From Eucalyptus grandis (taxonomy: Eukaryota; Streptophyta; Magnoliopsida; Myrtales; Myrtaceae): a stretch of 64,000 nt of DNA. Below, in pieces: positions 10,441 through 21,840 of this stretch. A program made the translations under genes and the position numbers. The first letter of the stretch is position 1. Each line of letters starts with the position of its first letter. Location of the stretch: positions 40,556,196 to 40,620,195 of the forward strand of contig NC_052618.1 in assembly GCF_016545825.1 (NCBI RefSeq), given 5' to 3'. Below the pieces are notes generated by a model. That model searched no databases, had not been told where the DNA came from, and saw only the letters and a program-made list of their open reading frames with translations.

Positions 10441-13400
10441 AATTTGTGATTTATAATAAGTTGTTGTTCTCATAGCAGCCCAAAGACTATTATACTATCA
10501 AAACTCTATTATGACTATAACAATCACCTAGAGGAGTAAAGAATAGGTGATTGTGCGAAAATGAAATAATTTTAAACAACCATTGCAGCAAGATAACTTT
10601 TGATGAAGTGGTCAGATTTTATTGATGTGCAATTCTAATCACAATAAATGAAAGGAGTAAAGGATAAAGAATTGCACACAAATGGTTATAGTGGTTTGGC
10701 TTTTGCAAGCTTATGTCCACTTTCTTGCACTATAACCTATTGGCTAGAATCCATTGATACAAACTAATCAGAGGCTACAAGAATTGAGCTAAAAACACTC
10801 AGATTTGTGTAAACTACTCCTCACACACTCTCAGCATCTAAAAGGTTGCGCAATTTCTCTTACAGAGATAAATGTATGAGATCTCAAAACACTTTTCAGA
10901 CTTTGGAATTAAAAGTTTTCCTAGTTCCTCAAAACTTCAAGGTTGTTCTATGAACACTTTCTCTTTAATCATTCAAGAAGGCACTCTTCACGTCCATTTG
11001 GAAAAGTCTGAAACCATGAAAACAAGCGTAAGTGAGTAAAAGTCTAATCGCCTCTAACCTTGTTATTGGCACATGAGTTTCATTATAGTCGATCCCTCCT
11101 TTTTGCAAATAGCTTTTGGCAACCAATCTTACTTTGTTTCTCCTGACTTTTCCTTGATTATTAAGATTGTTCCCATACACCCATTTTGTTTATATCATAG
11201 GATGGTCCTTTAGTTTAGGAACCAATTCCCATATTTTGTTTACTTAAAATTGTTGGAGTTCCTCCTACACTACTTGGATCCAATTTTCATTTGATAGGGC
11301 TTCTTTAGTACTTCTTGGTTCAATCTCTAAAATGAGTACCAAGATACTAACGGCATCTTTTAGTGTTGATCTCGCTCTAATATTGTCATCGATGTTTCTA
11401 ATAATCAAATCCTTTGGATGGCTTGACTTGTGCTTCTAGTCTTTGTTGAATTTGTCATCAGACGTTGTGGGTTTCCCACTATCATACTTATCAGCACTTT
11501 CTTGTTACTAAGGTTGTTCATTTGATTTTGAATCATTGATTTCTTCTTGTGCTTGAATTGTGTCAGATGGCTGCTTTGCATGATTATAGTATTCATGAAT
11601 TTGAGGATTTTCATCAAATTTCATGTTGATGGATTCCTCTACTATTTGAGATCTCTTATTGTAGACTCTTAAAGCTTGCTTGTAGTTGAGTACCCCAAAA
11701 ATACACCTTTATCTGATCTTTCATCAAACTAACTAGGCCGATTATTTGCATTTCTCAAGATAAAACATCTATAGCCAAAATCTCTGGAATATGAAATGAT
11801 TGGTTTCCTGCATTTGAAAAGCTCATAGGGGTTTTTTTTCTAAGGAAGGTCTGAGGGAAACTTGATTTATGATGTAACATGCTGTTGAAATGGCTTTAAC
11901 CCCAAAAGTGTGATGCACTTTTGCTTTTTGTAAGAAGAGTTCTTGTCATTTCTTGCAAGAACCTATTTTTCCTCTCTTATGCACCATTCTGTTTAGGTAT
12001 ATAGGGAGTTGAAAAATGATGCAAAACCGCTTTCTCAACAATAGTTTTGGAAACTTTGATTTTGAACTCACCCCATGATTAGTTTCAATGGAAGAAATGA
12101 AATAACATTTTTCATTCTAAATCTTTTTGGCAAAGTTAAAAAAAAAATGAGAAAATGCTTCATGCTTGTGTACAAGGAAGAAAGCCCTTGTGTACCTTAT
12201 ATAATCATCAACTACTACCAAGCAATATCTTTTACCTCCCAAACTTTGTGTTCTTGTAGGTCCAAAAATGTCCATATGAAGAAGCTGCAAAACGTTGTTA
12301 GTACTGATATAATTGATGGGTTAAAAGAACTCCTTATCTATTTACCTAGGGCATAGATTGAGCAGACTTCAAACCTTTTGAACTTTAGATCTGGCAAGTC
12401 TTGTACCAATTTCTTTGAGAAGAGCTTTGAAATTTGCTTGGTACTTATGTGTCCAAGCTTACTATGTCAAAGATTTGATTAGTCCTTGATGGAGATTAGA
12501 CATTGAACATCATCGGCTGATAAATCTAGTAGGTAGATATTTCCGTGTCTCCTTCTGGTTAACAACTACTTCATATCTTTACTAATGCTAGAGCATTTAT
12601 CTTCTTGAAAGCGGATCTCATACCTAGCGTCACATAATTGGCTAATGTTGATGAGATTATACTTCGGGCCTTTGACAAGAGATACATCTCTTATAGTTTG
12701 GTTACCAATCTCAACTGTTCATTTGCCAATGATCTTTCCTTTATTGTTCCCTTCAAAGGAAATGCTTCTACCATTGAATCTTGCGAGTTCAATAAATTTG
12801 CTTGGATCACCAGTCATATGTCTTGAGCAACAATTATCGAGGTACCACTCGTTTCTCTTTTTCTTTGGTACCTACACAAAGATAAAGACAAGTTCAAGTC
12901 TTCTTTGGTACCCATATTTGTTTGAGTCCTCTCTGGTTAGAACGATTGACCATACTTAGAAAGTTTTTTCGAATCCAACCTTTGGAATAGTCATTTTCAT
13001 TATAATCATGACTACCGCATATTGAACATTTAAAAAGGTTTTGACCGATAATTTTTTAAAATTATTTTCTAAAATGATTTTCATAGAAAACTATTGGAGG
13101 CTTTTGCTTCTTTCTCTCTTTGTAAGTTGAAAAATCATTTTCTAAAACCTTTTTGTTTTTACATCCAAGCCTTAATTTTTGCAATATGGGATTTAAATAG
13201 ACAAAATATGTTCCAAAGTTTTTGAGCCAATTGAAAACCTTTTTGCAACATCTGAAATTTCCTTTTTCAAAGAATCATTTACTTTCAAAAGAGAGTCATG
13301 ATTTTCTTTTATATGAAGAAAAAATCCTTTTCAAGATACTCAATATTTTCTATTTGGAAAGAATCTTGTTGTCTCAATCTTGAGATTTCTTTCTTCAATT

Positions 13401-13620
13401 ATGATAATTTTCTAAGCATAGCCTTGTTATCAATAAGAAATTCTTCTATATAATTAGATACTTCAACTAGAATATCAAAATTATTTACCTCAAATTCTTC
13501 TTCCGAATCAAATTTTGCTATAAGACAAATATTAGCATATTCTTTATCACTTTCTTCATACTCAATGTCACTCAAAAAATAAAGAAAAGAGAAGCAAGAA
13601 AAAAAAAAATGAAAAATAAT
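10440..13620 (-). mobile_element. Decayed Ty1/copia retrotransposon
   Basis: Read on the minus strand from right to left, the usual copia order is visible in fragments. They are a CCHC-type zinc knuckle (C-x2-C-G-x3-H near 13,010), a protease/GAG-pre-integrase region (WYLD-x3-S-RHMTGD near 12,830, then the 'YNLINISQLCD' box near 12,640), integrase core words (HMDIFGP, VVVDDYIRYT, 12,180-12,290) and reverse transcriptase (KVRRNKVRLVAKSY...FQMDVKSAFLND, 10,965-11,180). Stops and frameshifts interrupt every domain. The reverse transcriptase breaks off near 10,930, before the YVDD region, and is followed by LTR-like sequence (about 10,470-10,900), so RNase H is missing. No matching LTR is evident on the right. 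The element is inactive. Confidence 0.85.
10965..11180 (-). pseudogene. Copia reverse transcriptase fragment
   Basis: A 71-codon open stretch carries the conserved start of the copia RT palm/fingers: R-N-K-x-R-L-V-A, then ITRLEAIRLLL and QMDVKSAFLND. The catalytic YVDD box is absent because the homology stops a few codons later. It belongs to the decayed element above. Confidence 0.9.
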
Positions 13621-13926
13621 TTAAAATTAAAGTATTTGGATTAAAACACCCTTGACTAGCGAAATATTTAGCCAGCCAATGACTAGCAAGGTCAAACCTT
13701 TATTAGAAATTACTATGGCCATTTCAAGCCCTTATTTGACATAAGGTCAAATTCAAAGTCTTTATTTAAGAAAATAAGGATATTTCAAATCCTTATTTGA
13801 AAATTTTCATTTATTTTATTTTCCTTTTTATTCAATTTTTTTCAAAAATATCCCGATTGGTCCTTTTTGTTGGAATCACAAATGGAATGATAAATTGGAT
13901 GTTGGAAAGTCAACTCCAATATATTG

Positions 13927-13961
<35 letters not shown>

Positions 13962-15410
13962 AAACGTAAAGGGCCACTATAAATTTCGAGAAAAAGTAGG
14001 CAGACTACGCGTCCCTATCCCCATTTTTTTTTTTTTTTTTTTTTTTAGGCAGACTTTATGGTCCCTAAAATTTAACATTTTTCGGTCGGGTGGTTTAGTC
14101 TTCTCTTTTAAAGACTCGTTTAGGTTAGCATGATGTGGCGAGGAGCTGGGCTTTGGCCTGATAATGATGAGCTGGGTTATCTCATATGGGCTTTTAGTAA
14201 CCACATACATGCTCCCAACAACTTGCGGATTTTCAATTCCTTGGTCTGTACGGTAAATTCTTCGGATTTGCTCAAACAACAGCTTTTCCTTTAAAAATAA
14301 CTTGATTTTACAGTCATAAAGAATTCAGCCACCAGGTGCAGATGCAGAAGAAAGTTTTCTGCCTGCAGCAGTGGCATCTTGGTGGAAGCATCATTGTCCT
14401 TTTCTTGGCTGCAATGATGCCTGTGGTACTTCCTACTGCCCCCATCTGCTCCTATGGCCAGGCTATCTGCCAGGGAAAAAGAAAACCATTTTTGTATCGT
14501 TTCTTCACCGTCACCGGTTCAATCGTGGACAAAAGAAAACGAAGCCAAGGACTTTGTATCAATCCTGGCTACCGCCGCCCCAGTCGCAAAGGCCCAGTTG
14601 ATTAAAGGTGACACGAGTTCGACTCTCGCCATCAAAATAAGTAGGGACTAGTGTCACGAACCAGAAGAATCATCTGGACCTTATAACGAGAATCGTCGAG
14701 TGTATTCAAATTTACTGACCAATAAGTTTGAATGACTGCTTCGAGCTTTAGTTGTTGGAAAGAAAGGTGCATACCCATGTGAGAAGATATTTTGTAAAAT
14801 AATCTTATTGAAGAAGTCAATAAAAGTGTGAAAAATTAGCAAGCCACGAGCCTATCACTAATCAACTCAATCCGCCATATGATGTCAATCGAGAAATAAT
14901 CATTCTGACAGGGAAATCTTCACATAAACAAATCCCAAGTGTAGAAACAGCTCAACGGTAAGTTTCCCACAAAAAATGGGTTGTTGTCACTCCTTTGCAA
15001 CGTCAAACGCTTCCCTCTCATCAATGTCAGCTCTGACCGAGTGGCTATGGTTATATCTATTGCCGATCCAGAGTTAGAAAAACAGATCTGCAGCACATAC
15101 GGCTGACCAAGCCTGACAAAGACATGGGGTCGGGGTGGTTCTCTGGTCTGTATGACCCATCCTGAATTGGATGTTAGGGAAACAGTAGAAAGAGTCTAAA
15201 TTGTCATGCTTTGACTGTGGACCTTGCCCCCACTTTCCTGTCCTCAGCCCTAATCTCCAAAAACTTCCTCCTTTTCCCATTCTTCTTTTGACCACTGCTA
15301 ACACCCTTTCCCCTCAATCCTACTTTAATCATTTCTTTATCACATTCTTATATTTCCCCTCCTTCGTTTACACTTTTCTCTAGTGCTTTAATCACGTGTA
15401 CCACACTCGG
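13620..15410. other. Gene-poor region with AT microsatellite
   Basis: It holds an (AT)n microsatellite at 13,929-13,958, a T-run at 14,024-14,046, short direct repeats of TCAAATCCTTATTTGA type at 13,720-13,800, and an 89-codon frame at 14,336-14,605 that I do not recognise. The last few hundred bases are probably the promoter of the G-gamma gene. Confidence 0.4.
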
Positions 15411-15414
15411 TCCA

Positions 15415-15416
<2 letters not shown>

Positions 15417-15453
<37 letters not shown>
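15417..15453 (+). repeat. CT microsatellite in the G-gamma leader
   Basis: An uninterrupted (TC)n run about 70 bases upstream of the ATG at 15,522. Similar CT/GA runs sit just upstream of the SYP2 and KUP3 start codons. Confidence 0.9.
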
Positions 15454-15455
<2 letters not shown>

Positions 15456-15521
15456 TTTGACAATGAACAAAAAGTCCAAATCCAAGCCCCCTTCTTCTTT
15501 GTACAGAGGTTTGAGTTTGAC

Positions 15522-16207
15522 ATGATGGACAGAGCTTCACCAGCGATGGAGACACCAAAATCTGAGGCTCCGATGCCGTGTAAAGCAAGGAGAGAAGGAG
15601 GGTTGCCGCTTCCAAGAGCAGAGCCCACAGCTTTCATCGGCAAGCACAGGTTGGCTGCTTCCTTAACACAAGTCCAAAACCAGATCACGATCATTCAGGT
15701 ACCGCACTGATAAAAGACTTGGTTTTCTCAGCCCAAGAAAGAAAAAGACTGGGGGTTTTGGTCGTGTGGTTTCCATCCGGATGCTTGCATCACAATTGAA
15801 AGACGGTCTCATGGATCTTTCTTGGTGCAGGAAGAGTTGGAGGAGCTTGAAACCATAGGTGAATCATCTCTTGTATGCAAAGAGTAAGGAGAAACTCCGA
15901 GTCATCATATGCTTGACATGGATTACATTCATAGACTCCCCCTATAACTTCACCGTAAGTTTGATTACCGTGCAGGTTCATTTCAAGCGTTGAATCCGTT
16001 CCGGATCCACTACTTCCAGTGTAAGTATTGATTTCATTGATGTCACGGACATCCTTCCAGATTTTCATCAGCAGGTTGGATTTCGCATATTGATGGTTTT
16101 GCTGCTGGTTGTGTTTTTGCTTTAGGACGAAGGGTCCTGCAGATGTTGGCTGGGACCGATGGTTCCGAGGTGACCACAGTTCACGACGCAACAAGCGGTG
16201 GATCTAA
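15522..16207 (+). CDS. Heterotrimeric G protein gamma subunit, type B
   Basis: I assembled four exons with GT-AG introns and continuous phase: 15,522-15,698, 15,831-15,883, 15,976-16,020 and 16,126-16,207. They encode 118 residues. The product is the small gamma partner of the plant G-beta subunit and would hold the beta-gamma dimer at the plasma membrane. Visible features: a Ser/Pro-rich N-terminus; the start of the gamma helix at GKHRLAA (about residue 41); an acidic coiled-coil part EELEELETI (60-68) with the following Cys-Lys (75-76); the hallmark DPLLP (87-91); and a Trp-rich end GWDRWF...RRNKRWI. There is no C-terminal CaaX box and no long Cys-rich tail, which in plant nomenclature makes it type B (like rice RGG2) rather than type A or C. 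Exon sizes match the four-exon layout expected of plant gamma genes. A second in-frame Met directly after the first leaves the exact start uncertain. Confidence 0.9.
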
Positions 16208-17896
16208 AGGCTTTGATGACATTTGTTTGAGGATGCAACTTCCAACCACAAACTCAGAGAGAGAGAGAGAGAGAGAGATTCCTGCTCTGTATTATCTCAT
16301 CACATTTGTTGGGAAACAAATAAAAGCCAGAGAGATGGTCATTATGTACACATAATGAATTTTCTCATTGTATTCTTTTGCATTGACTCTAAGCACCCAA
16401 TATATACATAATGCAACTTTCTATCTTCTTCTTCTTCTTCTTCTTCTTCTTTTCCTGGAAAAGGAATGAAGAATGGGTCATCTAGCAGTACCGTATCTAG
16501 ATATTGACCATCAGTATGTATAACATAACAAATCAAAGTGGGGTTCTCACAATTACCACGCCCCTGAATTTCGAACTGGTAATCAAGACAAATTCATGGT
16601 GAACTGCAGCTTTACTAGCATATCCAGAACTTAGTAGGGCCCACTGATCACAAGTGATGAACACAGATGATATGCATCCAGCGGCAAGTAATTAGTTCCT
16701 CCAATGCCATGTTTCAGGAGATGAGGCAAGGTCCTGTCTAGGAACCGGAATTCCTATATTGATGCTCTAAGATGCTCTTCAACTAGAGGAATAGTTAACC
16801 TCCTAGGATACATCATGTGGCGCTGATGTATGATGTTGACCGACAAGTGCAGAACCAATGGAATTCTGCAGGATCGCCCAGTAAGAGATTTTGATCATAG
16901 CTCTTTCTGGATACAAGGCTCAATCCAACCCTTTCAACATCTTTTAGGTTCAGAAAACTAAGAACCGCACAATACACCTTTTGATGCAGTCAATTCTTCA
17001 AAACTGGCAAAATGACTCCCATAACGTGATTGTCCATATACTTGTCCAAATGGGGATTCCATGAAGAAGCCATCAGCAACTGAAATTGAACTTTCTTCAT
17101 CAGAGTGCATCAGACGATTGTCCATATACTTGTCCAAACAGGGATTCCATGAAGAAGCGATCAGCAACTGAAATTGAACTTTCTTCATGAGAGCGCATCA
17201 GACGAATCCATCAGAATTCCATCCCATCATTATGACTTCTGTTGCAAGTTTGACCCAACCATGGTGAAATCGTTGCAGGAGCTGACGGGTGATTAGATAT
17301 GAGCTTCAGGAAGAAGTCCAGTGTTTTCAGATTTTTAAGATGGAGTTTTACATTGCTCGATTCCATGAGCTCTGAAGTTGATAACTGTCACAAGATAAAG
17401 CACGTAAGCAGTTCAACAAAATAGACCACATAAGAACTCTCGTTCAAGCTATGCAGAAAATATTCCAGTTTCACTGATCTTTAGTAGGCTATTAAGGATA
17501 ATTTGCATAGGGCTGCACATTGTAAAAGATCATGAAAAAGTCTTTTGATAAGCCAAATAAATTTGTCCCAGCCACAGAAGACTTCAAGTATCTTTGCCTC
17601 ATCATAAATAATGACAAGTCTTGATCCGAAATGTCACCTGAAAAAGAGAAGTAAATCCAAAGATTTTTCGAAAGGTCAGATCTCTATATAATCGCCAGTA
17701 ATCTCTACAAGAGCAACCATATTTAAAATGATATTATCTGTGAGCATCACTCACCATGATTCAGTTACCTTGGAAGAAAAGTTCGTAGCATTATGGCAAT
17801 CGCCATAAACTCTAAGGTTCTTCCTATTTCTTACGACACTCCTTGATGCTAGATTAGAATGCCGAAGATGATAGCTAACTTCTCACTGTGCGTATA
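16208..17896. other. Intergenic region between G-gamma and PPR genes
   Basis: It contains GA (16,256-16,279) and CTT (16,421-16,451) microsatellites and an 88-bp tandem duplication (listed separately). The two genes converge here, so 3' UTRs of both are likely. No further gene is recognised. Confidence 0.45.
17028..17203. repeat. 88-bp tandem duplication
   Basis: Two adjacent copies (17,028-17,115 and 17,116-17,203), each starting GATTGTCCATATACTTGTCC and ending GCATCAGAC, differ at only a few positions. Because 88 is not a multiple of three, a coding frame would shift between copies, so this is probably non-coding. Confidence 0.9.
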
Positions 17897-19783
17897 TTAC
17901 ATGTTTTCTTTAATCTCTTCCTCAGCTTCATGGAAGTTTGGCTTATACCCTTCTAGCCGAGTTTTAGCCATTAGTTTGTCCAATTCTGAATAGATCACAT
18001 CTTTTTGCAGATGTGATCTGTCCCCTGCCACAAACGTATGGATTCTGTTCCCAATTTCTATAATTGAGTGGCCTGAAAGTTTCCTCACTTCTCTTCTTTT
18101 CATAAGGTCTCTTATTTGATCAGCTTCTTCCTTATTTCCTAACGATGCATAAATGTTGGAGAATACAGCATAACGACCAGAGTTCTCAGGATCCAGTTCA
18201 AATAAAAACTTCGCTGCCTTTTCAGCCCGTTCCACATCCCTATGGATTCGACATGCTCCAAGCAATGCCCCCCATACACCAGCATCAGGTTCTATTGGCA
18301 TTTTCTCAATAAAATCCACTGCTTCGTCCAAATGTCCGGCTCGACCTAATAGGTCTACCATACAGGCGTAATGTTCATGTATTGGTGTGACCCCAAAATC
18401 TCTACTCATGGATTCAAAGCACTCCCATCCTTCATTTAGCAACCCAGAATGGCTACAGGCCGACAAAACTGATACAAATACAATGTGGTCAGGCTTTACA
18501 GAAAACTTCATCTGATCAAAGAGGTGGAGTACTTCTCTACCATGGCCATGCATCGCATATCCAGATATCATAGCACTCCAAGATATCAAATTCTTCTCAG
18601 GCATCCGATCAAAGAACTTCCTAGCATGCTCTAAATTTCCACATTTGGCATAGAGATCTACCATACAAGTATTTAGCTCTACATGACTTTCAAAAAATCT
18701 GCGAATTATCATTACATGAACCGTGCAAGCTTGCAAAAAAGAACCTAACTCCAAACAAGCTCGGAGCACACTAAGTAATGTTATTGCATCGGGGTATATA
18801 CACAAGCATAACAACTCTCTAAAGAGATCCAAAGCTTTTAATGGCATATCAGCTTTGGCATAAGCCTCAATCATGGACGACCAACACACCAAGTCCTTCT
18901 CATGTATCCCATCGAAGAGGGCGCGTGCAACATCAATTCTACCGCACCTCGCATACATAACCATTGCCGCATGTAGGACAGAGAGATCTGAATCAAGTCC
19001 ATTATCCTTCACAACTCCACAAACCACATCAGCCTCAGCTTCCCTGTGCACACAAGCCATCGCATCCACCGCGGCTCCCCTGTTCGGACGGACTCCCCCA
19101 TCCAACATCTCCCAAAACAAGCGCAACCCATCCTCGTAACACCCATTTCGCGCACACGCACCGATCATCGAACTCCACGAGATGACGTTCCTCTCAGGCA
19201 TCCTATCAAACACCTGCCTGGCAACCTCCACGCGCCCGCACTTCCCGTACATGGCCACGAGGGAGTTGCCCACGAACACGTCCGAGCCGTACCCAGATCG
19301 CAGCGCGTCGTGGTGGACCAAAGCCCCGGACTTCACATCCCCGAGGCACCCGCACGCCTTGAGGACAAAAGGGTACGTGAAATTATCCGGCCCGATGCCC
19401 TGCCCCCGCATCCGGGCGTAGAGGCCCAGGGCGGGGCGGAACCGGAGGCCGTCGACGCAGCCCCGGACGACGACGTTCCAGAGGAAGACGTCGGGGGGCT
19501 CCGCCGACAGCGCGAACAGGGCGCGGGCGTGGGGGAGGGAGCCCAGGGACGCGTACCTGGCGACGAGGTGGGTGAGGAAGGTGAGGTTGAGGTGGAGGTG
19601 GGCGCGGAGCACGGCGGCGTGGACGGCCTTCAGGGAGGTCAGGGAGCCGCCGCATCGCTTGACGACGGCGGCGCAGGTGTCGGGGCCGACGGGCCGGCGG
19701 ACGAAGTGGGTGGCCTGGGACTCCGCGAAGAAGAGGGAGTGGCAGTGGAGGGGCTCGAGCGCGCGGAGCCTCTGCAGTTGCAT
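17897..19783 (-). CDS. Pentatricopeptide repeat protein, PLS class, E+ type
   Basis: An intronless 628-codon gene, as is usual for PPR genes. Such proteins bind organellar RNA sequence-specifically, and PLS-class members specify C-to-U editing sites in mitochondria or plastids. The first ~40 residues are rich in Arg, Leu and Ser without repeats, compatible with an organelle transit peptide. Repeats follow in a chain with canonical words such as NSLVAMYGKCG, ARQVFDRMPERNVISWSSMI, HAAMVMYARCGRI, DLYAKCGNLEHA and FVSVLSACSHSGLL. The C-terminus has the E motif (VWGALLGACRIH through SGHSIIEIG) and an E+ part (RIHTFVAGDRSHLQKDVIY...). It stops without a DYW deaminase domain, so it would need a DYW partner in trans. 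The 5' half is very GC-rich and the 3' half AT-richer, a gradient within one gene. The start at 19,783 is supported by conservation in the fragment at 33.8 kb. I cannot name the editing target. Confidence 0.93.
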   Translation of the reverse strand: MQLQRLRALEPLHCHSLFFAESQATHFVRRPVGPDTCAAVVKRCGGSLTSLKAVHAAVLRAHLHLNLTFLTHLVARYASLGSLPHARALFALSAEPPDVFLWNVVVRGCVDGLRFRPALGLYARMRGQGIGPDNFTYPFVLKACGCLGDVKSGALVHHDALRSGYGSDVFVGNSLVAMYGKCGRVEVARQVFDRMPERNVISWSSMIGACARNGCYEDGLRLFWEMLDGGVRPNRGAAVDAMACVHREAEADVVCGVVKDNGLDSDLSVLHAAMVMYARCGRIDVARALFDGIHEKDLVCWSSMIEAYAKADMPLKALDLFRELLCLCIYPDAITLLSVLRACLELGSFLQACTVHVMIIRRFFESHVELNTCMVDLYAKCGNLEHARKFFDRMPEKNLISWSAMISGYAMHGHGREVLHLFDQMKFSVKPDHIVFVSVLSACSHSGLLNEGWECFESMSRDFGVTPIHEHYACMVDLLGRAGHLDEAVDFIEKMPIEPDAGVWGALLGACRIHRDVERAEKAAKFLFELDPENSGRYAVFSNIYASLGNKEEADQIRDLMKRREVRKLSGHSIIEIGNRIHTFVAGDRSHLQKDVIYSELDKLMAKTRLEGYKPNFHEAEEEIKENM

Positions 19784-19872
19784 GGGGTCTCTACCTCCGA
19801 TATTACAGCAAGAGCCATCGGACGATGATAAGGTGGGGAAAATTTTCTTGTCCTAAGGCGTCAATTAATGTA

Positions 19873-21192
19873 TGGAAAAATTATCCAAAAAAATTTAAAT
19901 TTATTATGTTTTTATCAATTCAATTTTAGACCTTTCAATTCTGTCAAATGAATCCTAATTTTTTTTTCATTTTTTATCAATTGAGTTCATCCAACTAATT
20001 TTAATCAAAATTCGTTGAAATGGACCCAACCATCCTACCTGACACTAGGGTGGTTGGTTCCAAGATAGGTAAATTCTAAAGCTAGAACCTACAACCTACT
20101 CTAATATAATCAATTCTCAATTTTTGGATCCTAAAACCTACTATGTTTTTTGGGTTCGGTTCCAAGGCCTACCTAGGAACCTGTTTTTATTTATTTTTTC
20201 TTTTTTTGGTTCATTTTTTTACAACAAAATGCTATGAGTAACAAAATAATTTGAAGTAAAAGATGAAAAAAATAAATCACAATCCGTCGAAAATAACAAT
20301 CCATAAGATGAATACGTAATCACGTACAATTATAAACGATAAAAAGTCCAAACACATAACATAAACATAAATTATAAAACTCTATTCCCTATTTATCCAT
20401 AAAAAATTAGGAGAAGAAGAAAGACCAGCGAAGAGATCTACGGACAAAAGAACAAAGGAGTGCATAGGTTAGAATTTAGGGGAAAAGGAAATTAGGGTTT
20501 TGACTTTTTAGCTTACAAAACTAAATCCAAAATTGGTTCCAAAATTGGGTGGTTCGGTCCTATTCTAGAATGAATATTCACTTGGAACTTGTTCTTAGAT
20601 CGGTTACAACCGGTTCCAAAATTTTGGAACCTATTCCCAGACCGATTATAATGGGAATCAATTTCAGACCTATTTTTAGGGTGGTCCAATCCGACTTTCG
20701 AATAGAACCGATTTGGTTACACACCCCTATGTGCCATGATCGACACTGACGTGAACATGTTTAAATGGTTTTTTTTTTTTGAATATTTATGATTTCTTTC
20801 TTCTTCTTTTTCCTTTTTTGTTTTGTTTTTTTATTAGGTTTTGAAATTAGGGCCAGTGAGGGTAGCCACCCGAACCTCTCGAGGGTGAGTTAGTCATCAC
20901 CTGTGGCTAACGAGGATCATTGGCCCTAACTCCAAAAGCTAGAAAAAAAAAATACAAATAATAGGAAAAAAATCACAAACATTTCAAAAAATTATTAAAA
21001 ATTGTCCACATTGGTATCGGTCATCCTACATGGCATAGCTGACATCCCCATCACCAAATTCTGGTCAAAATTGACCGGATGGATTTAATTGGCAAAAGAT
21101 AAAAAAGTTTAAGATTTAATTGGTAAAATTAAAATGTTTAAGATTAAATGAGCAAAAATACAATGAATTTGGGACTTTAAACTTTTCCCATT
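19873..21192. mobile_element. Long-TIR (MULE-like) non-autonomous element
   Basis: The left arm (GGAAAAATTATCC..., TTGAGTTCATCCAACTAATTTTAATC) and right arm (...GGTCAAAATTGACCGGATGGATTTAATTGGC...AACTTTTCCC) are inverted repeats of about 170-200 bases. The core has a pyrimidine tract, a GC-rich segment (20,840-20,935) and a purine tract. It lies between ATTAATGTA and ATTAATTTG, an imperfect 9-base duplication. The third tandem unit keeps the unoccupied site (GATTAATTTGATA at 33,858). Related copies are at 27,195-27,895 and 32,175-32,909. A second transposon is nested inside. Confidence 0.75.
20046..20729. mobile_element. hAT-like MITE nested in the MULE-like element
   Basis: It starts TAGGGTGGTTGGTTCC and ends ACACACCCCTA (inverse TAGGGGTGT), with the same GGTTCC/GGAACC-rich interior as the element at 9,323-9,875. 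It interrupts the left arm of the host element at the conserved word CGTGGCAC, leaving degenerate copies CCTGACAC and TGTGCCAT. Confidence 0.7.
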
Positions 21193-21840
21193 AATTTGAT
21201 ACATACATTTTACATTTTCAACCATAATATTTAAAAGATCATCTCTCTCCCTTGGGATTTTCTCTTCTCCCTGTAATTTTCACATAGTTCTCTTCTCCAA
21301 CCTCCATTGGATCGAAGGGTTTGAGCCAGATTTCTCCCTCCCCTTACTTTTTCCCTTTTTCTGATTTGATTCTTTGTTATCTTATCTTTTTTTTCTTTCT
21401 TTTTTTTTTTTCTTTTTGTTGCTTTTCCTTCCATTTTATGGAGCGTTTCTCTTCTAATCTACTTTTAATCTAAAAGCCTCTCTCTCCCGTTTTCGCTTCC
21501 CTTGAGTTTCATTGTTGTACAAGTCCAATTTCAAAGGAGATCGGAGGAGTTTTGTGAAATTTTTCCTCTTGTAAGTATCGAACTTGTGCTCATTCAACCT
21601 TGTTTCTTTAAATGGCAATGGTGTTAGGAACACCAGACTTAGGCATGCACCACCGAAAGGCAAAATTGTAGTAATGAATGGAAATTCGATAATCGGCCGC
21701 CACTTTTGATTTGAATAAATCTCAAATCTACTCTTTGAGCGGGTGACTCCTAACTTTATTCTAATGATTCCTCTTATTATTTAGAGTTTTTTCTCTTTTA
21801 TATATCCGTAAAAATGAATGAAATGTTATTTTAACAAAAA
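21193..21840. other. Intergenic, start of tandem unit 1
   Basis: Pyrimidine-rich sequence (21,235-21,560) with no recognisable gene. It separates the PPR gene and transposon from the part of the unit that aligns with units 2 and 3. Confidence 0.4.

Noticed and set aside
14605..14632. tRNA-like T arm (CGAG-TTCGACT-CTCG)
   Set aside because: Only the T arm is visible. I found no anticodon or D arm upstream and no acceptor pairing, so it is not called as a tRNA.
15790..16194. 134-codon frame on the minus strand
   Set aside because: It lies antisense over exons 2-4 of the G-gamma gene, whose splice phases and DPLLP motif are clear.
19046..19828. 260-codon plus-strand frame
   Set aside because: It is a shadow of the GC-rich 5' half of the PPR gene.
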